This document shows, piece after piece, positions 36,926-48,006 of a stretch of 64,000 nucleotides of DNA. The stretch spans positions 4,340,001 through 4,404,000 of the forward strand of contig NC_061471.1 in assembly GCF_022581195.2 (NCBI RefSeq), read 5' to 3'. The stretch's first letter is position 1. Each line of letters begins with the position of its first letter. The notes beneath the pieces were generated by a model that was given only the letters and a program-made list of their open reading frames with translations, was not told where the DNA came from and searched no databases. This DNA is from Helicoverpa zea (taxonomy: Eukaryota; Arthropoda; Insecta; Lepidoptera; Noctuidae). The position numbers were made by a program, and so were the translations under genes.

Positions 36926-38233
36926 TTATTTTGCACTTTGTAAAACAGAATTAAAAATAAATTGTTTCCAAAATTCTTCAGCTGCACCTAATAAATATGT
37001 CACATGTTTTTCATCATAGTCAACCCAGTACTTATGTAGGAGTTTTGTCTGTTCAAAACTAGGATCCGCAATACAAAACAGTCCTTTTAATTTTTTTGCT
37101 GCATGCATCTGTAACATTATCTGAGCTTTATATTTTTCATATAGTTCACCGTCTCTCACATAACTTTTCATTGTCTTATCACTTATGGGGCATTTTATTT
37201 CAATCACAAAGTCTTTACAAATTCCATCGGGTGAAACCCCTATGATAGGGGATATTAAAATCAACCCTGTGTGTTGAATTGCTCCTAATTCCTGTTCTAA
37301 CTCCTTGAGTACTTCTTTTTCTAAAGTTTTGCCCCTTTTAATAGCCTTTGTTTCTGGCACCTTGTAACCTCCAAGAATGCTTTGTACTAAGGCACCATTC
37401 TCTGTTTTACAGTGAATGGCTTCATAGATCCTGGACCCTGTGACTCTCCCTTGACGCATAGAATGCCATAGTGTAGAGTTTGCCTGAGCTTTTGTAGCTT
37501 CAGCAATAGATTCTACTACATCTTCGGTAATAGTTGTTGCAGAAAATGATTTAAAATTGTCATAGCAGTGATCATCTGCTTGGTGTATAAAATGCAGCAC
37601 TACATTAAAAACACTAAAGTCGCTCAACTGGGGCTGTTGATTTCCACAGTAATTTAAAATCAATCCCGTTGTGACTTTACGTCTCTTGCATTCTTCGGAA
37701 AACATAGCGATATTTACAGTCATGTCAACATTATCTGGAGCTCTTTTCATTTTGCCAATGTTTTTTGCTAAGATGAATTTCTGGTCACCTACAGCTCCAG
37801 CAAGTTTTGGTTTACTCCAATAACACGTAGTTGACATAGTTGATGGTTCGTCTGACCGTTTTATGAGCCAAATTGCAAAGCATATGGCGTGTTTGCAGCC
37901 TCCTGCAGAAGCTGCACAGTCGTTGCATTGAACTGTGATAATCTTCTCAACAGATTCATCGATTACAGCTGTAACTTGATATAACTTATATTTCACTCTA
38001 TGTTCGGGTGTTACCCTGCATTTAACGGTGCATGAGTTACCTTCTCGCTTGACTTCTACATATCCTACAGCTGTGTCAACATATGCTTCACGTGATGCTA
38101 GTAATGCCTTGGCACTACGTGTTTCTGCAATATTGTAGCATTCATTTTCGTGCATATATTGCAACAGCATTAAATAGTCCACTTTCGGCAAGTTTCTGCT
38201 ATCGGCCACTACAAATCCTTCCGAAACCTTCAT
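36926..38233 (-). CDS. SWIM zinc-finger / YqaJ-type nuclease of ISL2EU transposon
   Basis: A single exon of 435 codons without defects. The N-terminal half has a SWIM-like zinc motif (CNDCAASAGGCKHAICF, near residues 102-118). The C-terminal half has a YqaJ/lambda-exonuclease fold pattern: WHSMRQGRVTGS, then GVSPDGI, EIKCP and AQIMLQM, giving the Asp, Glu-x-Lys and Gln residues used to bind metal and DNA. YqaJ nucleases are resected-end processing enzymes in phages; in ISL2EU transposons the protein accompanies the transposase but its exact role is not settled. It is expressed on the opposite strand, convergent with the transposase. Confidence 0.85.
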   Translation of the reverse strand: MKVSEGFVVADSRNLPKVDYLMLLQYMHENECYNIAETRSAKALLASREAYVDTAVGYVEVKREGNSCTVKCRVTPEHRVKYKLYQVTAVIDESVEKIITVQCNDCAASAGGCKHAICFAIWLIKRSDEPSTMSTTCYWSKPKLAGAVGDQKFILAKNIGKMKRAPDNVDMTVNIAMFSEECKRRKVTTGLILNYCGNQQPQLSDFSVFNVVLHFIHQADDHCYDNFKSFSATTITEDVVESIAEATKAQANSTLWHSMRQGRVTGSRIYEAIHCKTENGALVQSILGGYKVPETKAIKRGKTLEKEVLKELEQELGAIQHTGLILISPIIGVSPDGICKDFVIEIKCPISDKTMKSYVRDGELYEKYKAQIMLQMHAAKKLKGLFCIADPSFEQTKLLHKYWVDYDEKHVTYLLGAAEEFWKQFIFNSVLQSAK

Positions 38234-38636
38234 GGCGATTTAATAAAAACAGAATGAGAATAAAAATTGTGTTATGAACTCAATTGAAAACCAACACCAC
38301 AAGTTTATACGCGAACCGCCTACAAGCAAGTTTGTCAAACTGACAATGCAATTGACATCTACCATTTTTTTACGGGTGACGGCGAAGCAAAGGTTTTATC
38401 GCCATTCCACCGTATGTAGGGACACGAAAAAAGTATCGATGCTTTGTTGTATCGAGTACATTCCAGTTCGATACCGATACTTTTGTACTCGATACTTTGC
38501 AGTCGATACTTTTACTCAATAAGTACTTTTTCCCAGGTATCGTATCGAATGAAGAATTTAATTTAACAGCGCTTTCTAGCTCACTCGTTGAAATGTTTTA
38601 AGACACTCTGTCTTAAAAAAAGAAACGACATTTGAT

Positions 38637-38988
38637 TTCTGGAGCCACCATAAGAAGTTGGCACACACTAAAAAACAGAATAATAAAGCAAGTTCTTCAT
38701 CACAGCCTGAAATGAAGGATGAATTAAGCTACTACTTATCGGCACAGGTTTCGCCACTTTCAGTAGATCCCTTAAAACAATGGGAAGATATGAAAGTAGT
38801 TTTCCCAAAATTATATTAATTGGCACGAGAATGAATATATATCAATCACTGCGACGTCAGTACCTTCAGAACGATTATTTTCTAAAGCAGGAAGTACCAT
38901 CACAAAAATTCGAAACCGCTTATCTCCAAAAAGGCTCAACAAACTTCTATTTTTAAGTGACTCTACGGAGGAGGAATGGGAACTTTAA
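38637..38988 (+). pseudogene. hAT transposase C-terminal dimerisation domain, frameshifted remnant
   Basis: Translation shows the hAT dimerisation signature: YYLSAQVSPLSVDPLKQWED, then after a one-base frame change ATSVPSERLFSKAG and RNRLSPKRLNKLL, ending in TAA at 38988. The frame break falls near 38815, between FPKLY and the next conserved block. The rest of the transposase is missing. A Helitron-like tail (GGGTGAAACCGTGGGACACTGCTAG) follows at 39000-39023. Confidence 0.75.
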
Positions 38989-39115
38989 TCTACTACGCGG
39001 GTGAAACCGTGGGACACTGCTAGTTTTTAGTATACCTCAACTTAATATTGTTTCCTTTTGCTACATTTTCGATTTGTTTCATTCATTCTATTTTCCATTT
39101 TTCTATTATTCTATT

Positions 39116-41463
39116 AAAGGAGATCATTCAAGTCTCGAACATTTTGTACCCAAAAATGAAAGTGCCGGCCAGAAGAAAAAAATAGTAGATTCTTGTAGAG
39201 AATAATGCCCTGAACATTTTTTACTACTACAAGAATTGTCTACAATTAACCCCCAGGCTGCTATTTGACTTTGAAAATAGCAAAAAATCCCACAATATTT
39301 GGAGCATTACATTACGGCCCCAAACTGGAGAAGGCAGCCGCTGCCTTCAAAGGACTCCTGCCCAATCTGGGAAGTCATCAAATGACCCCCCTCCCGCTGT
39401 GGGGCAGTCAGATTCTTACTGACTAAAACCCATCATGGGGAAACCAGGGCCGCGGTAATTCTTTCGAACAATCCCGCAGCCCCGATAGGCTTTGTCTCCG
39501 CTAAAAATATCTTAGTATTCTTGTCGAGGATGCCCTGACGATTTTTTACTTTTATAAGGAACGTTTTCGTTAACCCCCAGACTGCTATTTGAGTTTAAAG
39601 TGAATATAAAATCTATACTTGAATGTTACGACAAATACGTCCACAGTATTTTTTTAACTAATTGAACGTCTACGATCCCCCCCCCCTCCTGCTGCACACC
39701 GAGGAGACTTACTGATTTAAACCCATCATGTTCCTTCTGATAACGTACCAGGGCCGCGGTAACTCTTTCGAAAAATCCCGCAGCCCTGGCGGGCCCCACT
39801 GGGGTTTGCTGACTGTCTGAGGAGGGCTTGGGTCAACGCTCGGCACCGACACAGGCCTGTTGTTTCCAAGGAGGCGGAGGGACGATGAGCCTCCCTAAAC
39901 TCACCGCCCACAGACCGACATCTATGGTGCCGGGAGTCTTCTCGACAAACGATGCGCGTGGTGTCTTCCACGTCCACGGCAGCTGCTGGGATGAGATGCG
40001 CGAACTCTCAGTTATTCCACCGCTTCGTTCTCTGGCATGCTTCACAGAAGGAGACGAAGGCATCCCATTCATGTGAGTGGGTCATAGTCCCTCTGTCTCC
40101 TTGGAGACAGACAACATGTGTCGTCGGCATGCATTGTTTACGCCCCCCTCAGAGAGTTAGCAAACCCCAGGTGGCCCGCTAGGGCCAAAACCTGCCGGGG
40201 CTGCGGGATTGTTCGAAAGAGTTACCGCGGCCTGGCTACATGGACAGAAGGAACATGGTGGGTTTAAATCAGTAAGAGGCTAATCGGAGCTAATCAGTGT
40301 AGCTGGGGCCGTAATCGTCGTCGGGGCAGTAGACGTTCGGTCTGTTAAAAAAAAAATAAACTCGACTCCCAAAAACACTGAAATGCAAAAAAAAATACTA
40401 TTCTTAGGTGCATCGGCCTAGAAGTCGGTGGCGTATAAACTCAGGAACATCCATTAGACACTGTGTTTTTTTTTTGTAAAAAGGTTTTTATTTTTGGCTT
40501 TTCAGTGACGAGCATAGTTGTCACTATCCGCATTTGTGGAAAGATCTCATTAATACGAATAATATAAGCCCAACCACGAGGTAGTTTACATATTCAGTTG
40601 TCGAGTTCCCTCGACCTTCTCCGGTCTCCATCATCAGGTCAGCTCCAAACCTTCACTGTTGCATAGTGTTATCAGACGTACACCTCATTGTCAAGTTTTT
40701 AACCTATGCACGCCTACAATTTTCGAAAGTTGCCCTCGATTTCTCAGGGTTTCCATCATCAGATCCTGACCGGGTGATTATGGGACTACCTGGAAGGTAT
40801 ACCCTATCAAAAACAAAAACAAAATTGAAAATCGGTTCAGGCTTCTTCGAGTAATCTGTGAACATACATAAAAAAAAAGATCCCGACGAATTGAGAACCT
40901 CCTCCTTTTTGGGAAGTTGGTTAAAAAAATACTGTGGACGTTATTTGCCATAACATTCAAGTATAGATTTTTTATTCACGGTTCTCCCACTTTAAACTCA
41001 AACAGCAGTCTGGGGGTTAACCGAAGAGGTTCCTTATAATTGTAAAAATCTTCAGGGCATCCTCGACAAGAATCGTACGATATTTTTGTGGGGACAAAGC
41101 CTATCGGGGCTGCAGGATTGTTCGAAAGAATTACCCCGGCCCTGGTTTCCCCATGATGGGTTTTAGTCAGTAAGAGTCTGACTTCCCCACAGCGGGAGGG
41201 GGGTCGTTTGATGACTTCCCAGGTTGGGCAGGAGTCCTTTGAAGGCAGCAGCTTCCTTCCTCAGTTTGGGGCCGTAATGTAATACTCCAAACATTGTGGG
41301 ATTTTTTGGTATTTTCAATGTCAAATAGCAGCCGGGGGGTTAATTGTAGACGATTCTTGTAATAGTAAAAAATGTTCAAGGCATTATTCTCTACAAGAAT
41401 CAAGTATTTTTTTACTCTGGCCGGCACTTTCAGTTTTGGGTACGAAATGAATGATCTCCTTTG
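39116..41463. repeat. Large fold-back (nested inverted repeat) inside the hAT element
   Basis: The outer arms, about 39116-39665 and 40905-41463, are inverted copies of about 550 bases with scattered differences. Inner arms at about 39700-39835 and 40145-40290 are again inverted to each other, and share with the outer arms a module reading CCGCGGTAA(T/C)TCTTTCGAA(C/A)AATCCCGCAGCCC. The centre near 40000 is single copy. No coding function was recognised. Confidence 0.8.
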
Positions 41464-41703
41464 TGTAGGTACCAATACCATTTGTTTTTTATGTCCTGCT
41501 GAACTGAAGTAAAACTGACATTATTTACTAACTGATATTGACCTAGCAAATTTTGATCTAAAAAGTACTCGATACCTTGAAGTATCGATACTTTTATTTC
41601 GATACTTTAATGAGTACGATACTTTGTTATCGATTCTACTCATGAGTACGGTATCGATACTTTTGCTTCGATACCGTGTCCCTAACCGTATGTATGACGT
41701 CAT

Positions 41704-42792
41704 TTGGTGCTTACGTCTTTTTAGAATACACCGAATTTCAATGCTGAAATTATGAATGAAAAGTACATATTTTCGAAAAATTGAAAAATATGGGTGCCTT
41801 ATTTTTTAATTTACTTTTATGTAACGTAATAATACATGTAGGTTAAAAATATGAAATGTTGTCAAATGTTTTGAACCATGGACAGAGGTGTAAAAAATGG
41901 GCGCTTCTAAAAATTAAAGCTTTTGTTTATTTATTTGGTACTTTTTATGAACATTATCCTATCACGACGATGACCGCAGGCCAGTAACCGATTTCCATGA
42001 CCTATTTCCTCCCGGGGAGCTGAAAAGTTTGTGATCGCATCCACGCTCGCACACAAGATAATACTTTTTTAAAACAAAGTAATACCCACAAAAACCTATT
42101 GGGGAATCGTGATCTCAATTTCATTTGAAGAATTTGATGTGTAAGGTGTTTGATGGCAGGAGTTAAGCCGATGGCTTAGAGCAAAAATGCTATATGGGAC
42201 ATCTCAGACTAAGAACGTCCGATGCTGGACAATGACCTCTCCATCTCCAAGATGGATGGATTTGTGTGCACATACTCACCTCGCTGTGCATGCGTGTGTA
42301 CTTTAAGCTCTAGAGATGCAGCTGCCCATCAAAACAGAAAAGTAGAGAATTATTATGGGCATTTTTATGTTTCCTATAAATATATAATAATAATATTTAG
42401 GGAATTTTACGACATATCGTCAAAATAATCATCTTTATATAGTGTTTTTACAACATTTTTTTCTTCTTTTTGTGAACGCGTCATTAAAATTGTTAGATTA
42501 TTGGAACGCATTGACACGTTTGGAAACCAAAACCTTGCTAAGTGTCTGTAAAAAAAAAACTGCATTTGACTATATTAAATCATTTAATTAAGTTGCTAAA
42601 TAATAACTATTATGTAATTTTGATTTAATCAGTAAAAATAGAACCCATTTAACTTAAACAACACACCAATCGCTATGTGAACTTTTCCTGTCATTTTGTC
42701 TATGATATTTTTTTAACTTGGGTTTCTGAACGTAGACGTCAAAACGGACCGATTCATAGACAACATTCTTCAACCTTCTTTCCGGTTTCAAG
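41704..42792. other. Intergenic region with RpS25 promoter
   Basis: About 1.1 kb. Most is AT-rich with no feature recognised. The last 30 bases upstream of the RpS25 start contain pyrimidine runs (CAACCTTCTTTCCGG), a likely TOP-type transcription start as in other ribosomal protein genes. Confidence 0.5.
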
Positions 42793-44176
42793 ATGGTGAG
42801 TGAATAAGCTGCCGCTTTTATTCTTTTAGTTTTTCATTGTAAAATTAGTGAATTTGCCATCTATCGATATAATAATTATCAATTTTAAAGCCTTAGATAT
42901 TGTTTAATGAAATTTAGAGTCAGTTTGTGTCATCGGGAAAATTAATCCCCAAGCCTTGGGGATGTGTGGACCTCGTGGCGTGGATTGTTGTCAACAATGT
43001 TTTTGTAATTCCAGCCGCCCAAGAAGGACACTAAGGCTTCGGCCAAGCAGCCCCAGAAAACACAGAAGAAGAAGGAGGGATCCGGTGGCGGTAAAGCCAA
43101 GAAGAAGGTAAACACTTGTTACTAATAAAGTTAGGTTATGTATGCGTGCTAAGTTCAATACAATCCTATCTTACGGGAATAATGAAATGCAGCCATATTT
43201 TCTAATGAATCTGAACTAAAAACAGTGTGCAATTACTAAAACTTTATACTATATACGAAATCGCCAGTTTGTAAATTGTCCAAAGCAGTGCAGTAAAGAA
43301 ACAAGGTGTTCCAAATGATTATAATACCCATACTTGAACTCTGTGAGAGTAAAAACTGATATATTGAGGCTGATGGCTACACCTTACCCCTTAAACTAAA
43401 ACTATAATAATTTAAGAATAGACAAATGCATGTGTCACTCACACCTTTTTTTTCACATTGCAGAAGTGGTCCAAAGGAAAAGTTCGTGACAAGTTGAACA
43501 ACCAGGTGTTGTTTGACAAGCCTACCTACGAGAAACTGTACAAGGAAGTGCCCCAGTACAAACTGATCACACCCGCCGTTGTCTCTGAAAGATTGAAGGT
43601 CCGAGGCTCCCTTGCCAGACGGGCACTCATCGAGCTTAGAGAAAAAGGTATTTAGTTTGCTGTATTTAAATACTGTTAACCTTTTGGTTTTAATGTAATA
43701 TTATATAGTGGATATTGGGCCTACAAGGCTAACTAAAACAAACTAAAAACCACTTAATTTTGGTATAATTTCTACATCGTTTTGTCGCAGTCAAATTGTT
43801 TTTTAAGTGAATTTGTTTGCAACGCACCTATAGTCATCATAACCTTGAAATGAATTAATATTTTTTTTATGTGCTAAGGATGTTTCAAGATTTACTTCTA
43901 TTAAAATTGTAATTTTTACTGCAAGTAGTGGAAAATAGGGAAAACCTGCCTGATAATTTAATAATGTTATGATGTTCCTCTTTTCTAGACAAACCATGAC
44001 AGTTAAAACTGATATATTGAGTCTGAACTAGTAATAAATATTTAAATAATATTCCTTTGTATGTAGCATGTGCTTAATACCTTAATTTTGTTTCAGGTTT
44101 AATCAAACAGGTAGTCCAGCATCACGGACAGGTGATCTACACTAGGGCCACCAAGGGTGATGACCCTGTCGCATAA
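42793..44176 (+). CDS. RpS25: 40S ribosomal protein S25
   Basis: Four exons: the ATG alone (42793-42795), 43015-43107, 43464-43647 and 44097-44176, giving 119 residues (the Drosophila protein has 117). The N-terminus is Lys/Pro-rich (PPKKDTKAS, then KKKEGSGGG), followed by the winged-helix core with KWSKGKVRDKLNN, TYEKLYKEVP and RGSLARRAL. eS25 sits on the head of the small subunit and is needed for some IRES initiation. The start codon is separated from the rest by a 219-base intron, which is common in ribosomal protein genes. An AATAAA lies at 44198-44203. The gene is convergent with ammonia-lyase A, 148 bases away. Confidence 0.97.
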
Positions 44177-44323
44177 GATTATGTATAAGTAAAAAACAAT
44201 AAAAAAAATCTACAAAAATGTATCAGTTTAATTTTATTTACCTTTTGATTTTTACTTCATTACAAAAAAATTACGCAACTAGCAAACAATATTTAAAATA
44301 TACACACTCAATTGTAATTTTTT

Positions 44324-47300
44324 TCATCGCACAAAAACTTTGTGTTTGTCATCAAGGTCAATGACTGCAAACCTGGCAGTAGGATACAGATCTCGCAGGC
44401 GGTCTTTTAAACCAGACGCGTGCTCCTCATTCGATGTCTCAACCACCACATTGGCCTGAAACCAGCACAAATTGTAATCATGAGCTAGAGATTTAATTTT
44501 AGTTATTAGTTTTTTTTGGCATTGATATTTCAAAAATTATGCAGGAAACATGGAGTAGGAATTTGACCGCGTGTTGTGGCTGCCCGCGCCCGCAGCTAAC
44601 AACTTTTTATTCTCTTATTACATATTTCGATGACAATGGCGATTGCCGTTGCCGCCAATATAGATTGCAATTTGGCTAGTCACAAATAGACAATTTAACA
44701 GGATTTTCCAAAAGTAAGCCAAAATCATAAATACCCAGGTGGTTCCGACATCGCTGTGCACCCACACCTGCTCTGTAACCAAGCTCTTGAGCACGGCGCT
44801 CTCTTCGGAGATGGTCTTGGCGAGCTGTTCGAGACCGCCGCGGTGGTCGAGGATCGGCACTGCGAACCTCATGAGCCGCCCGCTGGAGCCCAGCCCGCGT
44901 TGTATCGTGCGCGACAGTCTCCCGGAGTCAATGTTACCACCGCTTACTATGCACACCGCCCTGTTTTAAATATAATTTTCAGTTCATACTTATGTGATTG
45001 GATAGGCAAGTAATCATTATTATGTACAATTAATATGTATTTCTCCATCAGAAATAAATAGACGAGTCTGTAAAATGCTGCTTAGCTGCACAGTATACTT
45101 ATTAAAAAAAGAAAATTGCGCAGCTAGTGAACCTATTTGGGTTTTATGGGATCATTAAGGATTTAATATTTTTTAGAAGACATTGTTCTTTCCTATATAG
45201 AGACCACCGTTTCCTCGTACAAGACATACCGTTTTCCTCTCAGCTCAGGCACTAGTCCTTGCATGACTGCAGCGATAGCGCAAACACCAGCGCCGTCAGC
45301 TACCAGGCGCTCGCGTTCCAACATCGATATCAGCGCCCGAGCGATGTATAACTCGTCTACAACCAACTGCAATGTTAAAAAACAACTTTTAGGTACTTAC
45401 AGAAAAATCGGATATATAAAGTGACTGCTGTCCTCGGTTCGATTTCTGGGTTCGCTTTGTGCGTTTTTAGAAACACTCATGCTTCCCTTCAGTATATGTA
45501 CTTACCGTATATGTAGGTATATTCCCTTATGTAGTTTCACTGTTTACTCCCATAGGTAGGGCTGCCCTCCGTCCGGGTTTCCCCGGATTTGTCCTCGTTT
45601 GGAGGCCGTCCGGGCGGGGTTTCAAGAAGTATCCGGGGAAAACCCGGACACTTTTCATGTAAGGAAGCACCTCATTGAATTTAAGTATATGTTAATAGTA
45701 AATGGATTACAAATTAGGTATTATTTTGTTTAAAAAAAATCGTACTCGTTCGGGGAAAAAATGCGATTTAAGCCAAATGTCCGGGTTTTTTAAATGTTTG
45801 TCCGGGTTTGGCGAAATTCGAGATGGCAGCCCTACCCATAGGTAATAAATTGCCTCTACATTTGCATACAAGTTTTTTTTTTCTAAAAAGACAAGAATAA
45901 AGAAGTGTACCTAGCGACATCTTTATTAATTAGGGACCAAGTCTTACCATCCTGTCAAGTCTGCCTTTAAGAGTTGCAAATGCATTCATCCCAACCGTGG
46001 AGGCGTTGAGCCCATCAGCAAGATTGGGTACCGGGGTCACTGTGACTGGTTGTCCGGCTTGCAGCGCCTTCATCATTTTCGGCACCTTTGAGCACTCAGC
46101 TCCCTAGAATTATAACAAATACAAGAAATTCGTTGACGATAGTAAAATGAAACGGACTACGGGACAGATGCAAATTAGCTAGGCTCTTTGTAGAGTAGAT
46201 CGGAAATTATCAACTCACATAAACAAGACAGGAGCACTTGAGTTTCTTGCAGGCGACGAGCACGCTCGCCAGCAACCCTCCGGAGGCCACCGGCACGATC
46301 ACGGCGTCGGCTTCAGGCAACTGTGTGATGATCTCCACTCCCAACGTCCCTAGACCCGCCATTACCAACGGATCATCCGAACTGAAACCATACAAGGATA
46401 TTACATATAAATCACGGTGTTCACCGAAGTAAAGCTGTTAATTAAATATACTGTTTACTTAAGTAATATCTGGCGGTTGTCTCGGTGTACTTTCTTGGTG
46501 TAGGCCATGACATCGTCAAGCGTTTCTCCACACAGGAGCACGTTGGCGCCGAGCTCTGAACACCGCTGTGCGAGCGCCGGCGGAGTGCGCTCCGGCATCA
46601 CCACTGTTACCTGAATATTACGGGATAACCACTATTGTTACTAGGAAACGACTTTAAATGGACTAGCATTTATGACATCAATGGTCTGGTCTAGATACAT
46701 ACCGGCAGGCCGAGGGTGCCGCCGTGGTAAGCCGCCGCCAACGCCATGTTGCCGTTGGAGGGCACCATCACGCCACGCTCGGTACCCTCTGCGCCGTACG
46801 CCAACAGCGCGTTGCGAACACCACGCTCAGCGCAACTTAATGCAAGATAAATGAAATAATAAGTTACCTATAGGTACGTAATTTAAAGTTATAGTAAACA
46901 TTACGTTAATATAAGTTTAAAAATTGAGTAAAAGTTGAGTAAGAGCATCTCTAAACTTAGACTAGTAAATAATACCTAGTCAAAGTCATGCTGCCAGGCC
47001 ATCAGTGTTACTTTGTAAGAGTATCATGGTCTATATCTGTGCTACCAAGATCTCAGTTTACCTGCCAGTGTACTGTAAATTTTCACATTTCAGATAGATA
47101 TTGTAGTCCATGTATTTACTGATTTTTGCTTCCTGAAAATATACGTAAGGTCAGGTTTGATAATTAGCTATCCCGTCATAATTGGTATCAAAAAATATCC
47201 TGAAATAGCATCTCTTACACATAGTGGTGTATGTATTATGCCTCCTTCGATCCTTTCCGCTGCCTGCTTAATTTCAGCAAATGATAAAATGTGTGGACGA

Positions 47301-47388
47301 TCATCCTTCAGGGGCCTGTTATTCTGAAATTAATCAATGGTTAGCATTTACACTATTTTACACTGTCCAACGATTTTTGACTTACCAT
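44324..47388 (-). CDS. Threonine/serine ammonia-lyase paralogue A, PLP lysine missing
   Basis: Ten exons: 47388-47386 (ATG), 47323-47219, 47132-47062, 46835-46703, 46610-46459, 46381-46219, 46103-45948, 45366-45230, 44960-44735 and 44455-44324, about 425 residues, all in phase. The fold-type II PLP domain and an ACT-like C-terminal domain are recognisable. However, where active family members read S-F-K-E-R-G, this copy reads S-C-A-E-R-G, so the Schiff-base lysine (position 62) is alanine. The S-x-G-N-H loop is S-N-G-N-M, and the glycine loop GGGGL is ASGGL. The protein should not be able to form the usual internal aldimine. An additional intron (46611-46702) splits the exon that is continuous in B, C and D. 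The frame is otherwise open, so it may be a pseudo-enzyme. The one-codon first exon is the least certain part. Confidence 0.8.
45557..45834. mobile_element. hAT-type MITE with exact 8-bp duplication
   Basis: Ends TAGGGCTGCC and GGCAGCCCTA are inverted. CCCATAGG is repeated directly at 45549-45556 and 45835-45842. Both sides also carry CCGG-rich inverted stretches (CCGTCCGGG). It is 278 bases long, non-coding, and lies in an intron of ammonia-lyase A. Confidence 0.9.
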
Positions 47389-48006
47389 TTTGCGACCTGG
47401 AAGGAATAACTAGAATTTAGATTATTTATTTACTGAGTACGCTTACGTTACTTATTTATTCATTTTTTCAGTACCTAATGCTCAGTTGACTTTATGAAAC
47501 GTGACACAGATTCTTTCAGAGAGCAGTACCTACAGAGTTTCTTACTAAAAAGAATTCATATGTGCCGAAATAGTCAGTGTACGAGTATGTAGGTAGGTCT
47601 AATATAAAGGTTCTCTATGTGATAATTGTTTTCAAATCCATTCCTAAATATATTGATGATGATAATTTAAACCAGAAAGGAGTTTTACCCCTGAGCAGCC
47701 GCTGAACATGGAATTCCATTTGTTTGTTTTCGATAGTCACGCATGCATTATGCATTTCTTTTCTGAAAAACCTAAAGATCTATAAAAGAAGGTCAGCATA
47801 TACATACCTACACACCCATATACATATGCAAAGACAAAAATTGATTGGTTTCAACATGAGGTAGATAAATCAACTAAATGAAACTCAGTTAATAATGCAG
47901 AATAGGGCTTTAATATAAATAATCAGGATGTTAATTGGGAGTTTATTATTGTATAGTTGTGATAGTATTTAGTCCGGTACAGGCACTGTTACGAACCAAT
48001 TATAAA

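Larger units (their letters stand above)
38417..41684. mobile_element. hAT element inserted in the right terminal repeat of the ISL2EU transposon
   Basis: Inverted ends TAGGGACACG and CGTGTCCCTA are bounded by direct ACCGTATG repeats at 38409-38416 and 41685-41692, an 8-bp hAT duplication. Many copies of GTATCGATACTTT-like motifs lie just inside both ends, the usual transposase-binding array. The interior has a broken transposase remnant (38637-38988) and a large fold-back structure (39116-41463). It therefore arrived after the ISL2EU element. Confidence 0.88.
34514..41703. mobile_element. ISL2EU-type DNA transposon, with nested insertions
   Basis: The left end ATGACGTCACATATACGGTAG and the right end (reverse complement ATGACGTCATACATACGGTGG once the inserted hAT is removed) are inverted repeats of about 25 bases with few mismatches. 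TTG lies on both flanks and may be the target duplication. The element carries two convergent genes, a THAP-DDE transposase (plus) and a SWIM-YqaJ nuclease (minus), the known gene pair of the ISL2EU group. Its own length would be about 3.9 kb; the rest is a 3.27 kb hAT element inserted in its right terminal repeat. Two Lep1-like Helitrons sit at its left. Confidence 0.82.
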
